Assembly: GCA_037178625.1 (NCBI GenBank)
Contig: CM074149.1
Span: forward strand, 1,178,001 to 1,242,000
Length of the DNA stretch: 64,000 nt
DNA from: Skeletonema tropicum
Lineage: Eukaryota; Bacillariophyta; Thalassiosirophyceae; Thalassiosirales; Thalassiosiraceae
Direction of reading: 5' to 3'
The first letter of the stretch is position 1. Each line of letters begins with the position of its first letter. Both the position numbers and the translations under genes were made by a program. Positions 55,080-64,000 of the stretch are shown here, in pieces. The notes beneath the pieces were generated by a model. It was not told where the DNA came from. It searched no databases and saw only the letters and a program-made list of their open reading frames with translations.

Positions 55080-57443
55080 TTATTGTGTACCAACTGCAAT
55101 GTCTTCCACCAAACCTAACAACTTCCGAAGATACTCGTGTTTCTTTGTCTGACTCTTGCCGAGCTTATTCCAATCCCAATATGGCACAGATACAAACTCT
55201 ATCCCATCGATTGCTGGAACTTGCCTCCTCTTCAAAATTGTGCTGCCGAGAGGAGATCTACTCTTACCGATGAAGTGATATGGACCATCTACTTCAACGC
55301 CGATAGTTTTACCATTCACCTCCACGAGTGCGTCTATGCGATAGCCACTGCCCATGAGTACTTCTTCCTTTGGATTGAGGCCGATAGATTTTAGTTGCGA
55401 GACTACATCTTCTTGGAACTTTGATATTGTCGGATCTTCAGAGACGAACGCTTTGTAGCTTCTATCGCGGAGATCTTGGGGCAACCCAGCGTTTGACTTC
55501 TCCTTCGTTTGCCACAAATGCCACTGATATAGCTGAAAGAGTGCTTCAGCCTCAAATCCATCCTTCTTTTTAACGCACGTTTTGATGAATACGTCATTGA
55601 AAAGAGTCGGTGCATCGACATTAGCTACAGCATACGCCCATGCAATATTGGCAACGTCTTGATTGCTGGAAGAGTCGAACGATTTTGCTGCAGTTGATAC
55701 GAATGATGAGAATAGCTGCTTGTCTGTGATGCCCATTGTAGCATAAGCCCAAAGCAGATTAGCAACGTTTTGAGAGATGTATTTTTCTTTACGTCGAATG
55801 GCAGCCTTGGCAACTTTCTGAAACAGTTTCGGATGGGAGGCTTGAGCAGTAGCGTATGCCCACACTGTGTTGGCAAGTACTTGTGGTTTGAATCGATCCA
55901 AGTGGTCAGATTCAACAATATGATTTCCCACCTTCTCGAACAGCCTTGGATGATTGATGCCTGTAGTAGCGTATGCCCATACTGTGTTGGAGAATGCTTG
56001 TGGGTCGAATCGATCCAAGAGGTCGGTTCCAACAATGTGACTCGCCACCTTCTCGAACAGTCTTGGATGATTGATGCCTACAGTAGCGTATGACCATACT
56101 GTATTGGCGAGTGCTTGTGGAATGAATCGATCCAAGGAGCTCGTTTCAACAATATGATTAGCCACCGTCTCAAACAGTCTTGGATGATTGATGCCTGTAG
56201 TAGCGTATGCCCACACTGTGTTGGCAAGTGCTTGTGGGTTGAATCGATGCAAGCAGTCCGACTCAACAATATGATTGGCCAACGCCTCAAACAATTTTGG
56301 ATGATTGATGCTAGCAGTAGCGCATGCCCACACTGTATTAGAAAGCTCTTGTGGTTTGAATTGATCCAAGCAGTTAGATTGGACAATGTGACTCGCCACC
56401 TTTTCGAACAGTCTTGGATGATTGATGCCTGCAGTTGCATATGCCCACACTGTATTTGAAAGTGCTTGGGGTCTGAACTCTTTCAAATTTTTCGATGCAA
56501 CAATTTCATCTCCCATCTTTTCAAACAATAAATCGTGTTGTTTGTCTACTGTTGCATAAGCCCAGACCATATTGGAAATTTCTTGTGGTTTCGCTTCTTT
56601 TGTTACTTCTACTGCTTTCATCGCAATATGATCAAACAGATCCCTCCCATCATCAAACTCTGGCACATATCCAATCAGAGCATATGCGTACGCTAGATTT
56701 GATATATGTCGAGCATCGAATTGATCTAGTCTGATCATCGATGCATTAGCTAAGAACTTGAACAAATCTCTGTTGGGCTTCTTATCTTTGTTGATCATAA
56801 TAAGCCTGCGCATTATTAGTCGACAGTTGTCTTCTTCTTCTCGTCTCTTGCCTTGCTGACGTAATATCTGGACGATTTTTGCCATGCCAAGAGTTGTTTC
56901 CGAAAGCTCCCTCATGCCGCACTCTTCAATTCCATCAGTAGTATTATCAAAAATTGTGTACAGCATGTATTCCAAGTCTTCAAACGAAACCTTCCCAATC
57001 TCAAAATTGTTCAATGATTTACCTCGTACTTCTGGTTGACGTTTAGTCATTAACAGTGCGATGCGTGCCCAAACTGCACTGATATCACGTCGGCTCATGT
57101 CATCCAAATATTCGTACGCTGTCACGATTACTTCCTCAACTGAATTCAAATCTTTCATCATCGGAACTCTTGGGCGATTATAGTGTCTTGTAGAAAAGGC
57201 ATGGCTCGAGATCAATAAAAAATTGAATAATGAATTGCTGGATCTGATATCACCGTATCTTGGACAGTGTCTTGTGACTGATGGATGGCTGTTACTTGAT
57301 GGGCGCTGTAGTGATTTATCAGTAACAGCATACGATACTACCGCCCCACCACAAGTTGAAAATAGATGGTAGTGATTGCCGACTGATGCACGAGGATAGT
57401 GTCCGTGCAGCATTGATAGCACTTCTCGATATCTCCGCCACAT
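55080..57443 (-). CDS. Organellar RNA-binding protein with 39-residue repeats and RAP domain
   Basis: 787 residues, one exon. The ATG at 57443 is chosen because it opens an Arg-rich presequence-like N-terminus (MWRRYREVLSMLHGHYPRAS). Residues about 230-620 hold helical repeats of the OPR/FASTK kind: F-x-PQ-x-L-[AS]-NTVWAYAT-x-GI-NHPRLFE-x-V-A-x-HIV-x-S, period 39 residues. At DNA level the central five units repeat exactly every 117 bases (anchor tgattgatgc at 55951, 56068, 56185, 56302 and 56419). The C-terminus is a RAP domain (RIDALVEVNGKTIGVEVDGP, HF, then KRRQVPAIDGIEFVSVPYWD), which has a PD-(D/E)xK nuclease-like fold in this family. Such proteins act on mitochondrial or plastid RNA (stability, processing); the target here is unknown. 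Confidence 0.85.
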   Translation of the reverse strand: MWRRYREVLSMLHGHYPRASVGNHYHLFSTCGGAVVSYAVTDKSLQRPSSNSHPSVTRHCPRYGDIRSSNSLFNFLLISSHAFSTRHYNRPRVPMMKDLNSVEEVIVTAYEYLDDMSRRDISAVWARIALLMTKRQPEVRGKSLNNFEIGKVSFEDLEYMLYTIFDNTTDGIEECGMRELSETTLGMAKIVQILRQQGKRREEEDNCRLIMRRLIMINKDKKPNRDLFKFLANASMIRLDQFDARHISNLAYAYALIGYVPEFDDGRDLFDHIAMKAVEVTKEAKPQEISNMVWAYATVDKQHDLLFEKMGDEIVASKNLKEFRPQALSNTVWAYATAGINHPRLFEKVASHIVQSNCLDQFKPQELSNTVWACATASINHPKLFEALANHIVESDCLHRFNPQALANTVWAYATTGINHPRLFETVANHIVETSSLDRFIPQALANTVWSYATVGINHPRLFEKVASHIVGTDLLDRFDPQAFSNTVWAYATTGINHPRLFEKVGNHIVESDHLDRFKPQVLANTVWAYATAQASHPKLFQKVAKAAIRRKEKYISQNVANLLWAYATMGITDKQLFSSFVSTAAKSFDSSSNQDVANIAWAYAVANVDAPTLFNDVFIKTCVKKKDGFEAEALFQLYQWHLWQTKEKSNAGLPQDLRDRSYKAFVSEDPTISKFQEDVVSQLKSIGLNPKEEVLMGSGYRIDALVEVNGKTIGVEVDGPYHFIGKSRSPLGSTILKRRQVPAIDGIEFVSVPYWDWNKLGKSQTKKHEYLRKLLGLVEDIAVGTQ
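55830..56490 (-). repeat. 117-bp tandem coding repeats in the OPR/RAP gene
   Basis: At least five, probably six or more, units of exactly 117 bases with high DNA identity encode the 39-residue helical repeats. The near-identity suggests recent unit expansion or gene conversion. Confidence 0.85.
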
Positions 57444-58170
57444 ATTTTTTAGTGGCAAACTTCTTTCCTTTCAGATTGGTCAAAATGTCCGGATACTTAT
57501 CAACAAATCACAGCTTCACTCCGTGTCATAGGCAGGCGATGATGATGACTTTAGCAGCGGTCATCTAACAGGGAATCACTACAATCTACTACATCATCAA
57601 GCAACATCAACAAGACATGAGACATGCAACTAACAATACAACATATCTTTCGTTCTTCGTTCACACCATTATTGCAAAAAAGAGAGAAAGATCATGGGCC
57701 GTGCGTGGCGTGGGCCTCTTTCTGAAGATTTGCAAAGCGGCACCACCACTCACCACAAGACGAAACCGAGAGCGTGAGATGAGGTGAGATGTGGTCTTGT
57801 TCCCACATAGAAGTACTTATCTTCGCGATTACATATATGTAGATTAGAAATTGTTCCGGAATAACTCCTATTTGAGGCTCTCTCTTTGTCACACACAAAC
57901 AGAGCCTTGACTTTAGTCGGATTCAAAGATCAACGTGTCGTCGTTGAGCCGTGGACCGTGACTTCAGCATCTTGATCTTGCACCGCCGAAGCAGATGGAA
58001 GCGATCGCACGCGACTTGGGCTTTCTAATCGAATTATAATCACTTCTTTCTTCATCAACTGTTGAAAAATTGCTTTGCTTTTACCCTCTCTGAAGGATTA
58101 TACAACCCAGTGTTATTTGCTCACGCAGATCCTTTACTGCGCAGCCGTTTACCCAAACAAGCTCACAACA
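57444..58170. promoter_or_regulatory. Divergent intergenic region
   Basis: Separates the starts of the OPR/RAP gene (minus) and the membrane protein gene at 58171 (plus). About 730 bases, so both promoters should lie here. No gene or clear motif seen. Confidence 0.45.
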
Positions 58171-59049
58171 ATGTCTACGTTATTTACTGATGAAGAGTTG
58201 CAGCTGTCTACCCACAACCAGAACGTGTTGGAACAAGACCCTAGTTTGGATGATCCCTCCTCTCCGGTGGACGGCTCTCAGACTACTCCACTGATGGAGT
58301 TGGCTCCTATAGAGGTGGAGGTGGAGGAGGCTCGGCAACAGAACGAGGCGATGGCCAACATCAACGACCCTACAAACACCAGGGACCTAATCATGCACGA
58401 GAATCAGTTGATCAACGACAGGATGACATGGATGCTTGTGATACAGGGTTTTCTGTTCGCTGGTCTAGGATTTGTGTGGGAAAATCATGGAGCAGTCATC
58501 TATGTCTTTTGTGCGGTTGGTCTTTTGACTGCATTATCTATGCAACAGATCCTGTGGCATGGCGCTGGTGCCATTAGGAATTTGGAGAAGGATTTCGAGT
58601 GGGATTCGTACTACATGGAGTTGAAAGAGTACGGAGTATTGTATGGTAATTGCAACGTGCCTCCAGAATTCACTTGGGGCTGGGAGGATGAGCCAAAGCT
58701 TGGACAGTGGGTCGCGGAACAGCGGAGAGAAAGGGAAGAAGGCAAGTTGGATCCAAAAAAGAAGATTCGATTGTATGTTCTTGATTTCTGGAGCACCAAC
58801 CCGGCACCGGCAGTATTAGGTGCATCAAGTTCACCCACGAGTTCACTACAGATTGCTCGCCGAAAGGAAGCTACAGGGCTAATTATTGGCGCCATCCAGA
58901 ATAACCTCTGTCTCTATTTATATCCATGGTTCTTCATGCCGTTTGTATTCATGGGTGGATGGATTGCTTTGCTGATTATCAACAAACAGGAGGGCGATGA
59001 TGATAGTGCTATCTCTATCAAAGTTTTAACAGACGATGAGAGATATTAA
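58171..59049 (+). CDS. Three-pass membrane protein with a helicase-associated-like domain
   Basis: 292 residues. The ATG at 58171 has good context (ctcacaacaATG), while the upstream extension of the frame has no ATG. Residues 1-80 are acidic and probably cytosolic. Membrane segments are at about 85-103 (MTWMLVIQGFLFAGLGFVW), 108-128 and 255-277 (LYLYPWFFMPFVFMGGWIALL). Between segments two and three, residues about 147-208 read ELKEYGVLYGNCNVPPEF, LGQWVAEQRREREEGKL, and RLYVLDFW. This is the pattern of the small helicase-associated (HA) domain common in diatom and bacterial proteins (Y..L..Y...G.C.VP, LG.WV..QR, KL, R...L..IGF). Such a domain in a membrane protein is unusual. Function unknown. 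Confidence 0.7.
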   Translation: MSTLFTDEELQLSTHNQNVLEQDPSLDDPSSPVDGSQTTPLMELAPIEVEVEEARQQNEAMANINDPTNTRDLIMHENQLINDRMTWMLVIQGFLFAGLGFVWENHGAVIYVFCAVGLLTALSMQQILWHGAGAIRNLEKDFEWDSYYMELKEYGVLYGNCNVPPEFTWGWEDEPKLGQWVAEQRREREEGKLDPKKKIRLYVLDFWSTNPAPAVLGASSSPTSSLQIARRKEATGLIIGAIQNNLCLYLYPWFFMPFVFMGGWIALLIINKQEGDDDSAISIKVLTDDERY

Positions 59050-59220
59050 GTAGTCATGCAACCGGATCACGGGCTTTGCTCTTTTCGGAGCAACTTCGTC
59101 AGCTGCAACGCAAGGCAAACTCACTCTCTGAAATATTAGCGTTATCACTCTATGTTCTAATGACTTTATTTACATTCATACCAAATAAACCCTCAATTTC
59201 CACCCCAACACACATGAAAG

Positions 59221-60531
59221 CTACCACTTGCTCGCTTTGCCCCCCAAAGACGAAGAAGTCGTACTACTACTACTACTTGACGACGCACTCCCACTTACAT
59301 CATCTTTTTCTACCTCTGACCAATCATAGATATTATCATTCGACAATGTAGCAGTCGGAGAATTATACACTGGAAAAGAAGTTGGTTTCGAATAGTGACT
59401 ACTGTCCGATGATGATGATGACCACCACCCATTATTGTAAGACCTGTCGTCTGACCAGTCGTCTGACCAATCGTCTGACCAATCGTCTGACCAGTTGTTG
59501 TTTGACCAATCATTATATATATATGAATAGGCTGCCACCGACTTTGGAACCTTGGCTGCCTTTGTTGATGTTGGATATATATTCGTTGGAGGAGTCGGGC
59601 TACTCGTCGGGCTAATGACAGGCGATTCAGTTGGTGGTTCAGTTGTAGGAGGGCTACTCGTCGGGCTAATGACAGGTGATTCAGTTGGTGGCTCAGGTTC
59701 AGGTGGCTGAATTGTTGGAGTTGACGAAGGAGCCAAAGACGGAGCCAAAGAAGGAGCCGTTGTTACAGCAGCAGCACAAAATGCCCCAGCCGCAGGTCGA
59801 ACCACACTCACATCCACCCATCCAATACTATCCCCAATGGCAATTTGTTCCGTGGGACAATTCTCTACAATATACTCCCATGCAAAGGTGTTGCTGACAA
59901 ACTTGTCACTGTTGGTATTATTCCCACTAATTTTGACAATTAGTCCCTTTGGATAGTAGTGTAGTTGATCTTCCAATGGTATGGAAGGGTCTAGTTTGGT
60001 AGATATGGAAGTGTAGCTGAAGGTGTCACCGTCAGATAGATTTTGATCCGAGGCGGTGATTTCGGTTTGATTGATCACTGTCATTTCTGTAGAATTGTCG
60101 TATTCGTAGATTTCTACTTTGGTAATGATTGTAGGAACTTCTTGGCTATTGAGAGCTCGTTGAGATTGTTCCTTGGTAGTAGTTGTGTCATCTTGATGAG
60201 AGAGCCTGCGCCAAATGTCATGTGAATGTTTACGTTGTTCCTTCATTTCCGATAGAATCACCTTAATAGTGTCGTTACTCTCCAGTGGAGGATCATCTCG
60301 TACGTTGACAAAGCACAATTCATCACTGATACCCGTGAGCGACGTTGAAGCGCAAGTTCCATCGAATTTGAGTTGGAATGTGATTTTGGTTGGTGAGCAC
60401 GAACAGCTTGATGAAGATGATTGTGCGGATGTAGTGTAGGATGTTATTGCGGCGAGGGTTGCTACTGCTCTTATTAGAAGAAGGAGACTGTTGGATGTTC
60501 TTCTTGACGAGGATGATTCAGATACATGCAT
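59221..60531 (-). CDS. Secreted WSDD-repeat protein with SPT linkers
   Basis: 436 residues, one exon, start at 60531. The N-terminus has a signal anchor or peptide (LLLLIRAVATLAAITSYTTSAQ). A globular part follows, beginning C-S-C-S-PTKITFQLKFDG and containing ELCFVNV, VEIYEYDNSTEMTVINQTEI, FSYTS, YYPKGLIVKISG, TFAWEYIVENC, QIAIGDSIGWVDVSVVRPAA and several N-glycosylation sites. Two copies of PPTESPVISPTSSP follow, then a short Lys segment (TKAAKVPKS), four WSDD units (NWSDDWSDDWSDD region, plus strand 59450-59500) and a Ser-rich tail. This layout is typical of diatom cell-wall-type secreted proteins. A direct role in silica is inference. Function not recognised. Confidence 0.65.
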   Translation of the reverse strand: MHVSESSSSRRTSNSLLLLIRAVATLAAITSYTTSAQSSSSSCSCSPTKITFQLKFDGTCASTSLTGISDELCFVNVRDDPPLESNDTIKVILSEMKEQRKHSHDIWRRLSHQDDTTTTKEQSQRALNSQEVPTIITKVEIYEYDNSTEMTVINQTEITASDQNLSDGDTFSYTSISTKLDPSIPLEDQLHYYPKGLIVKISGNNTNSDKFVSNTFAWEYIVENCPTEQIAIGDSIGWVDVSVVRPAAGAFCAAAVTTAPSLAPSLAPSSTPTIQPPEPEPPTESPVISPTSSPPTTEPPTESPVISPTSSPTPPTNIYPTSTKAAKVPKSVAAYSYIYNDWSNNNWSDDWSDDWSDDWSDDRSYNNGWWSSSSSDSSHYSKPTSFPVYNSPTATLSNDNIYDWSEVEKDDVSGSASSSSSSSTTSSSLGGKASKW

Positions 60532-62118
60532 TTTGTATGTTGTGTTGTTGGTCCAAAGTCAGTCTATCTATAATGTGCTGTGTTGTTGATGTGATGTAAT
60601 TTAATGATGATCATCCAGTCTACTATGAAGAGAGATGTTGAATAATAACAATTGCTGTAAAGTGAATGACTGCTCGTCGTGGCTGCAGAGGCGATAGAAT
60701 AGAAGATGGTTCCAGTGCTGCATGCCAACCAAGTGCGCCAAAATAAACTGGTGAGGGCGCTCATCGGATGCAACTTTGGTGGATTGGCATTTTCCGCCGA
60801 AAAGAGGGAGTTTGCGAGATCTTTCTGACGATTCTTTCTCATTCATGGGGGTTCTTGTTTCCACCAGCAAATTCTAGTGTGCACCGTGTACAAAAACATC
60901 ATGGAACATTTGAACACACAGCTCTCATGGACACTCTAGTATCCCTCACTTTCATTGGACTACATACTTCACAAGAACGGAAGATATCGGCCGTTTATGT
61001 TTATGTCAGTAGTTTGAGCAGCCAGCAAAGTGCGACGGTGAAACTACCGCACTTCAAAAGTTTATAACCCTCTCCCCCCGAGTCTGCAATTAAAGCTGTA
61101 AATCAAAGTCAAGAGTCAAAGAGCACCAGTTTTAGACAAAGAGCAATCAAAAGTAGATTAGCCGATGTGTCCTTGATTGAAAGATTATCTATACCCTACT
61201 TTTCAAAACTTAATGAATTCTGATGTTACTTATTTGATAAGTATCTTGATTGGGGTTTGGTTTCTTGTCATCACATCTGGAGTGGACTACTAGTACTCTC
61301 TCTAGAGAAAGATTGGAGTTCAAATTCAATTTCTGTTGTGTCGTAAGTGATGGCAGTCATTACTAAACTTGTTTGAATATATACAAGCGACCATAAATCA
61401 TTACAGCAAACAAGTAATTTGACCCAATTGGAGATATGGCAACACATTCTTGATCAAAATGCTTCTTGCACAAGTAACACAGATCTCTCTCTCTCTCTCT
61501 CCTTGCTCTTTTTCGACTCCCCCTCGTTGTTCTATGGTACCCCCCCCCCCCTCACCCCCATCGTTGTCGTGATTGGCCTCCCCAAGAGCGAGTTCAAAAG
61601 CAGCGTTGTGGCCTCCTTCGATATCTTGTGGTGCTGTTCATTCTTGTACTGATCGAAGTCTGCGGATAACTGTTCTTATCCACTCCTCTTGACTGTACTG
61701 TGTAGAGTAGAAGTACCTACTTGAACTTGCTGTGCGGCGGCACGGCAAAAATCCTGAAGTGTACATACTATGTCAGTGCGTGTCTTCTGTTGACTCGAAC
61801 AAACTCCACAGAGCTGTCCTGTGATTGGTGCCGCTTTGCAAATCTTCAATAGGCCCTATCGTAGATAGGTAAATATGTTGGCCAATGATTTACCAAAAAC
61901 ATCCATAATTCGATAGCCGTTGCGACACCTTCTCTTTCTTTTCACACGTTTACAGATCGATCACAGCCAGATCAGCCCTGCTTGCTTTCTGGCTGCAAAA
62001 AATGACGATCTTCCACCACAAGTTGAGAGAGAGAGACGATCTGTTGGATGTTGGAGTTATTAACAACGCATCTCAAGAGATCGGGCGGCTGCTTTCATAC
62101 AACAACAATATTATCGTC
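60532..62118. other. Intergenic, no gene seen
   Basis: About 1.6 kb. Contains a ct dinucleotide run (about 61483-61500) and a C10-type run (about 61541-61550), both error-prone. Short frames on both strands lack support. The right end is the presumptive promoter of the chitin-binding protein gene. Confidence 0.45.
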
Positions 62119-64000
62119 ATGAATCAGCCCATCTTATTACTACTCATCATCTGCTCCTCGTTAGCCACCGCCCAAATCTACGAAACATCCAACGATCCCG
62201 ACTCACTCTGCATCACCACCACCACCACCACCAATGGCGTCACCACCACCACCGTCAATCTCACCGGCTACAAAGCCAGCAAAGATTGCCGCGGCTACGT
62301 CTACTGTCAAAACGGCTATCTCATGGGAGGCGGCGTCATTCCCTGCTCGTACCCCAATCAGATATTCGACGAGACACAAAGTGCCTGCACTTACTGGCAA
62401 TCTGTCGACGGGGCATATTTAGCATCGACATGTCCGGAATTCACTGACGAGGAAATGATCCTGCCGAATCAATACGATGAAAATGCCAATAACGAACGAT
62501 TCTTTTGCGGACAGTCGTGGAGTCATGCACGGAGTATTTGTGAGCCTTGTGTTGGTGGGAGTCGATTGGAGTGTGCGGATTTGGGGTACAATTGCTTTGC
62601 GGGTGTGACTGGTTGTCCATCCACATCTTCTCAGAGTAGTAGTGGTAAGAATGATGATGGATCATTATTGTTGGATAATAGCGTTGATAATAATTATAGC
62701 AGTGGCGGCAGCGGCGGTGACGGTAATTTGCAGATAGGATTACAAAATCAGCAGAAACCAGCCATCAATAGCAATAGCAATGAATGCACCAACCATTCCG
62801 ACTGTCCAAGTAACCAATACTGCAATCAAGGCTATTGCGGACAATGCTCATCTTCTGGAATTGGATGCACTGTCGATCAAGTTTGTCGTACGGCGAGTTG
62901 TCATTTCACACAGACTCGTGGTCCAGGCAAATGTTATGATAAAGTGGAATTGACTAGTTTTTGTAGGGCGTTGATGAAGGATGAGAGTTATACATGTAAT
63001 TTTGATACCATGGTTTGTGAGGAGAGTGTTGGTAGTGTCGACTACTCGAACTCTGTTGGTGTTGGTGGAGTAGTAGAAACAGAACTTGTGCAAGATGAAG
63101 AAAAAGAGCAACAACAAGTTGCTCTTCCAATCCAAGATGAGACAACAACTACCAGCATCGTCACCACCAAACAACCAAATAATAATGATGATGTTGCTGT
63201 TCCAACAACATCATTGTATACCAATCCAAGCGGGAACAATTTCTTTTGTGGATATTCCTTCTCCACTGTAACATCGAAATGTTTGCAATCCAAACCATGT
63301 CCGAATGGATTTGCTTCCAAGTATTGTGAGGCTACGGAGGGGTGCTTTAGAGCTAGTCAGTGTGCAGAGGAGTATGAGGAGGCGCAGGCTGCTGCGCCTA
63401 GTTCTGCTGGTATTTTGATTCAACAGCAACCACCATCTGCAGTTGCTACTACTACTACTACTCAGCAGCAACCCACAAATAATGGCCTATCACTAGAGAC
63501 TTTCACCAACACGCCACCCAGCCCAGCAGTCATTGTAACGAAACCACCCCCGACTAATTATTGGGGCAACTTTAAACAATGTACCTCTCACGACGCCTGC
63601 ACAAAAGATCAATTCTGCAACGAGGGATTTTGTGGACAATGCTCCAGCGAATCTGGCATTGGATGTTCCGTCGATCAAGTTTGTCGTACAGCAAGTTGTC
63701 ATGAGACACAAACTCCTGGGCCAGGCAAATGCTATGATAAGGAGGAAATGCATAGGTTTTGTAGGACAGCGTGGAAGGATGAGAGTTATCAATGCAATTT
63801 TGATTTGATGATTTGTGAGACAACAAAGGTGGCTGCCGTGGAGACATCAACAACAACTCCGATGGATTCAACAACCCCCGGCTCTGTTATTTCTTCACCA
63901 ACGACAACAGCAACATCACCACCATCGTCAAAGCCAACCAAGGCACCGAGTAAGGCACCGAGTAAGGCACCGATTACTCCACCTCCAACCAATGCGAAGA
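62119..64000 (+). CDS. Secreted chitin-binding Cys-rich protein (partial, runs off the window)
   Basis: Open for 627 codons from the ATG at 62119 to the right edge. Signal peptide MNQPILLLLIICSSLATAQ. A peritrophin-A/CBM14-like chitin-binding module lies at about residues 45-95 (GYKASKDCRGYVYCQNGYLM, IPCSYPNQIFDETQSACTYW). Then a Cys module starting FFCGQSWSHARSICEPC; a disintegrin-like Cys module (ECTNHSDCPSNQYCNQGYCG, VCRTASC, GPGKCYD); a second FFCGYSF module; a Gln/Thr/Pro linker; and a second copy of the disintegrin-like module (HDACTKDQFCNEGFCG, VCRTASC, GPGKCYD). The visible end is an SPT/KAPSKAPSKAP linker, so more domains probably follow. Chitin fibres occur in some centric diatoms, which fits an extracellular chitin-associated role (inference). 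Confidence 0.8.
   Translation, partial: MNQPILLLLIICSSLATAQIYETSNDPDSLCITTTTTTNGVTTTTVNLTGYKASKDCRGYVYCQNGYLMGGGVIPCSYPNQIFDETQSACTYWQSVDGAYLASTCPEFTDEEMILPNQYDENANNERFFCGQSWSHARSICEPCVGGSRLECADLGYNCFAGVTGCPSTSSQSSSGKNDDGSLLLDNSVDNNYSSGGSGGDGNLQIGLQNQQKPAINSNSNECTNHSDCPSNQYCNQGYCGQCSSSGIGCTVDQVCRTASCHFTQTRGPGKCYDKVELTSFCRALMKDESYTCNFDTMVCEESVGSVDYSNSVGVGGVVETELVQDEEKEQQQVALPIQDETTTTSIVTTKQPNNNDDVAVPTTSLYTNPSGNNFFCGYSFSTVTSKCLQSKPCPNGFASKYCEATEGCFRASQCAEEYEEAQAAAPSSAGILIQQQPPSAVATTTTTQQQPTNNGLSLETFTNTPPSPAVIVTKPPPTNYWGNFKQCTSHDACTKDQFCNEGFCGQCSSESGIGCSVDQVCRTASCHETQTPGPGKCYDKEEMHRFCRTAWKDESYQCNFDLMICETTKVAAVETSTTTPMDSTTPGSVISSPTTTATSPPSSKPTKAPSKAPSKAPITPPPTNAK

Noticed and set aside
55830..56490. 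CRISPR-like array
   Set aside because: The 117-base periodic units are coding repeats without spacers.

Overview
The window reads as nuclear DNA of a diatom, most likely a centric one. Genes carry short GT-AG introns (about 66-180 bp). Secreted proteins have Ser/Pro/Thr linkers of the SPT/PTK type. There is a chitin-binding secreted protein, a lysine-cluster protein resembling biosilica-associated proteins, a plastid HHL1-like protein and an organellar OPR/RAP protein. The species assignment is inference; no marker gene is present.

Layout. From 1 to 17.4 kb and again from 44.4 to 49.1 kb lies a family of leucine-rich-repeat multi-pass membrane proteins: copy A (+, 1198-6426), copy B (-, 17427-12268), copy C (-, 49064-44372) and two 3' fragments (about 600-890 and 9078-9723). 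A and B carry several single-base frame breaks. Between them lie a broken coiled-coil membrane protein gene (8267-6900) and a 2OG-Fe(II) prolyl-hydroxylase-like gene (11739-9996). From 18.4 to 24.7 kb an Hsp110-like ATPase fused to a C-terminal TPR domain is followed by a 99%-identical copy that has lost its start. From 25 to 30 kb are a small secreted Gly-rich protein, a 207-bp MITE and a Kelch protein with a proprotein-convertase-like P domain.

From 31 to 52 kb a block has been copied three times: the 3' end of a secreted 'FP..YW / WIDN' domain protein facing the 3' end of a PDCD4-like MA3-domain gene. The broken lysine-cluster version is at 31.0-34.8 kb, an intact version fused to a chimeric pseudogene is at 40.5-43.7 kb, and a domain remnant next to the full PDCD4-like gene is at 49.9-51.9 kb. 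Between the first two blocks is a candidate 3.05-kb DNA transposon (36141-39189) with 27-bp imperfect terminal inverted repeats around a coiled-coil/zinc-finger protein. A tRNA-derived SINE with a perfect 17-bp target duplication sits inside an intron of LRR copy C.

From 53.7 kb to the end the sequence is gene-dense and orderly: HHL1-like plastid protein, OPR/RAP protein, a membrane protein with a helicase-associated-like domain, a WSDD-repeat secreted protein, and a chitin-binding secreted protein that runs off the right edge.

No operon-like organisation is expected or seen. The common theme is cell-surface and extracellular proteins in duplicated, partly decaying copies. The best candidates for something undescribed are the TIR-flanked element at 36-39 kb, the SINE, the Hsp110-TPR fusion without an obvious substrate-binding beta domain, and the LRR family with its shared frame offset before the membrane domain.
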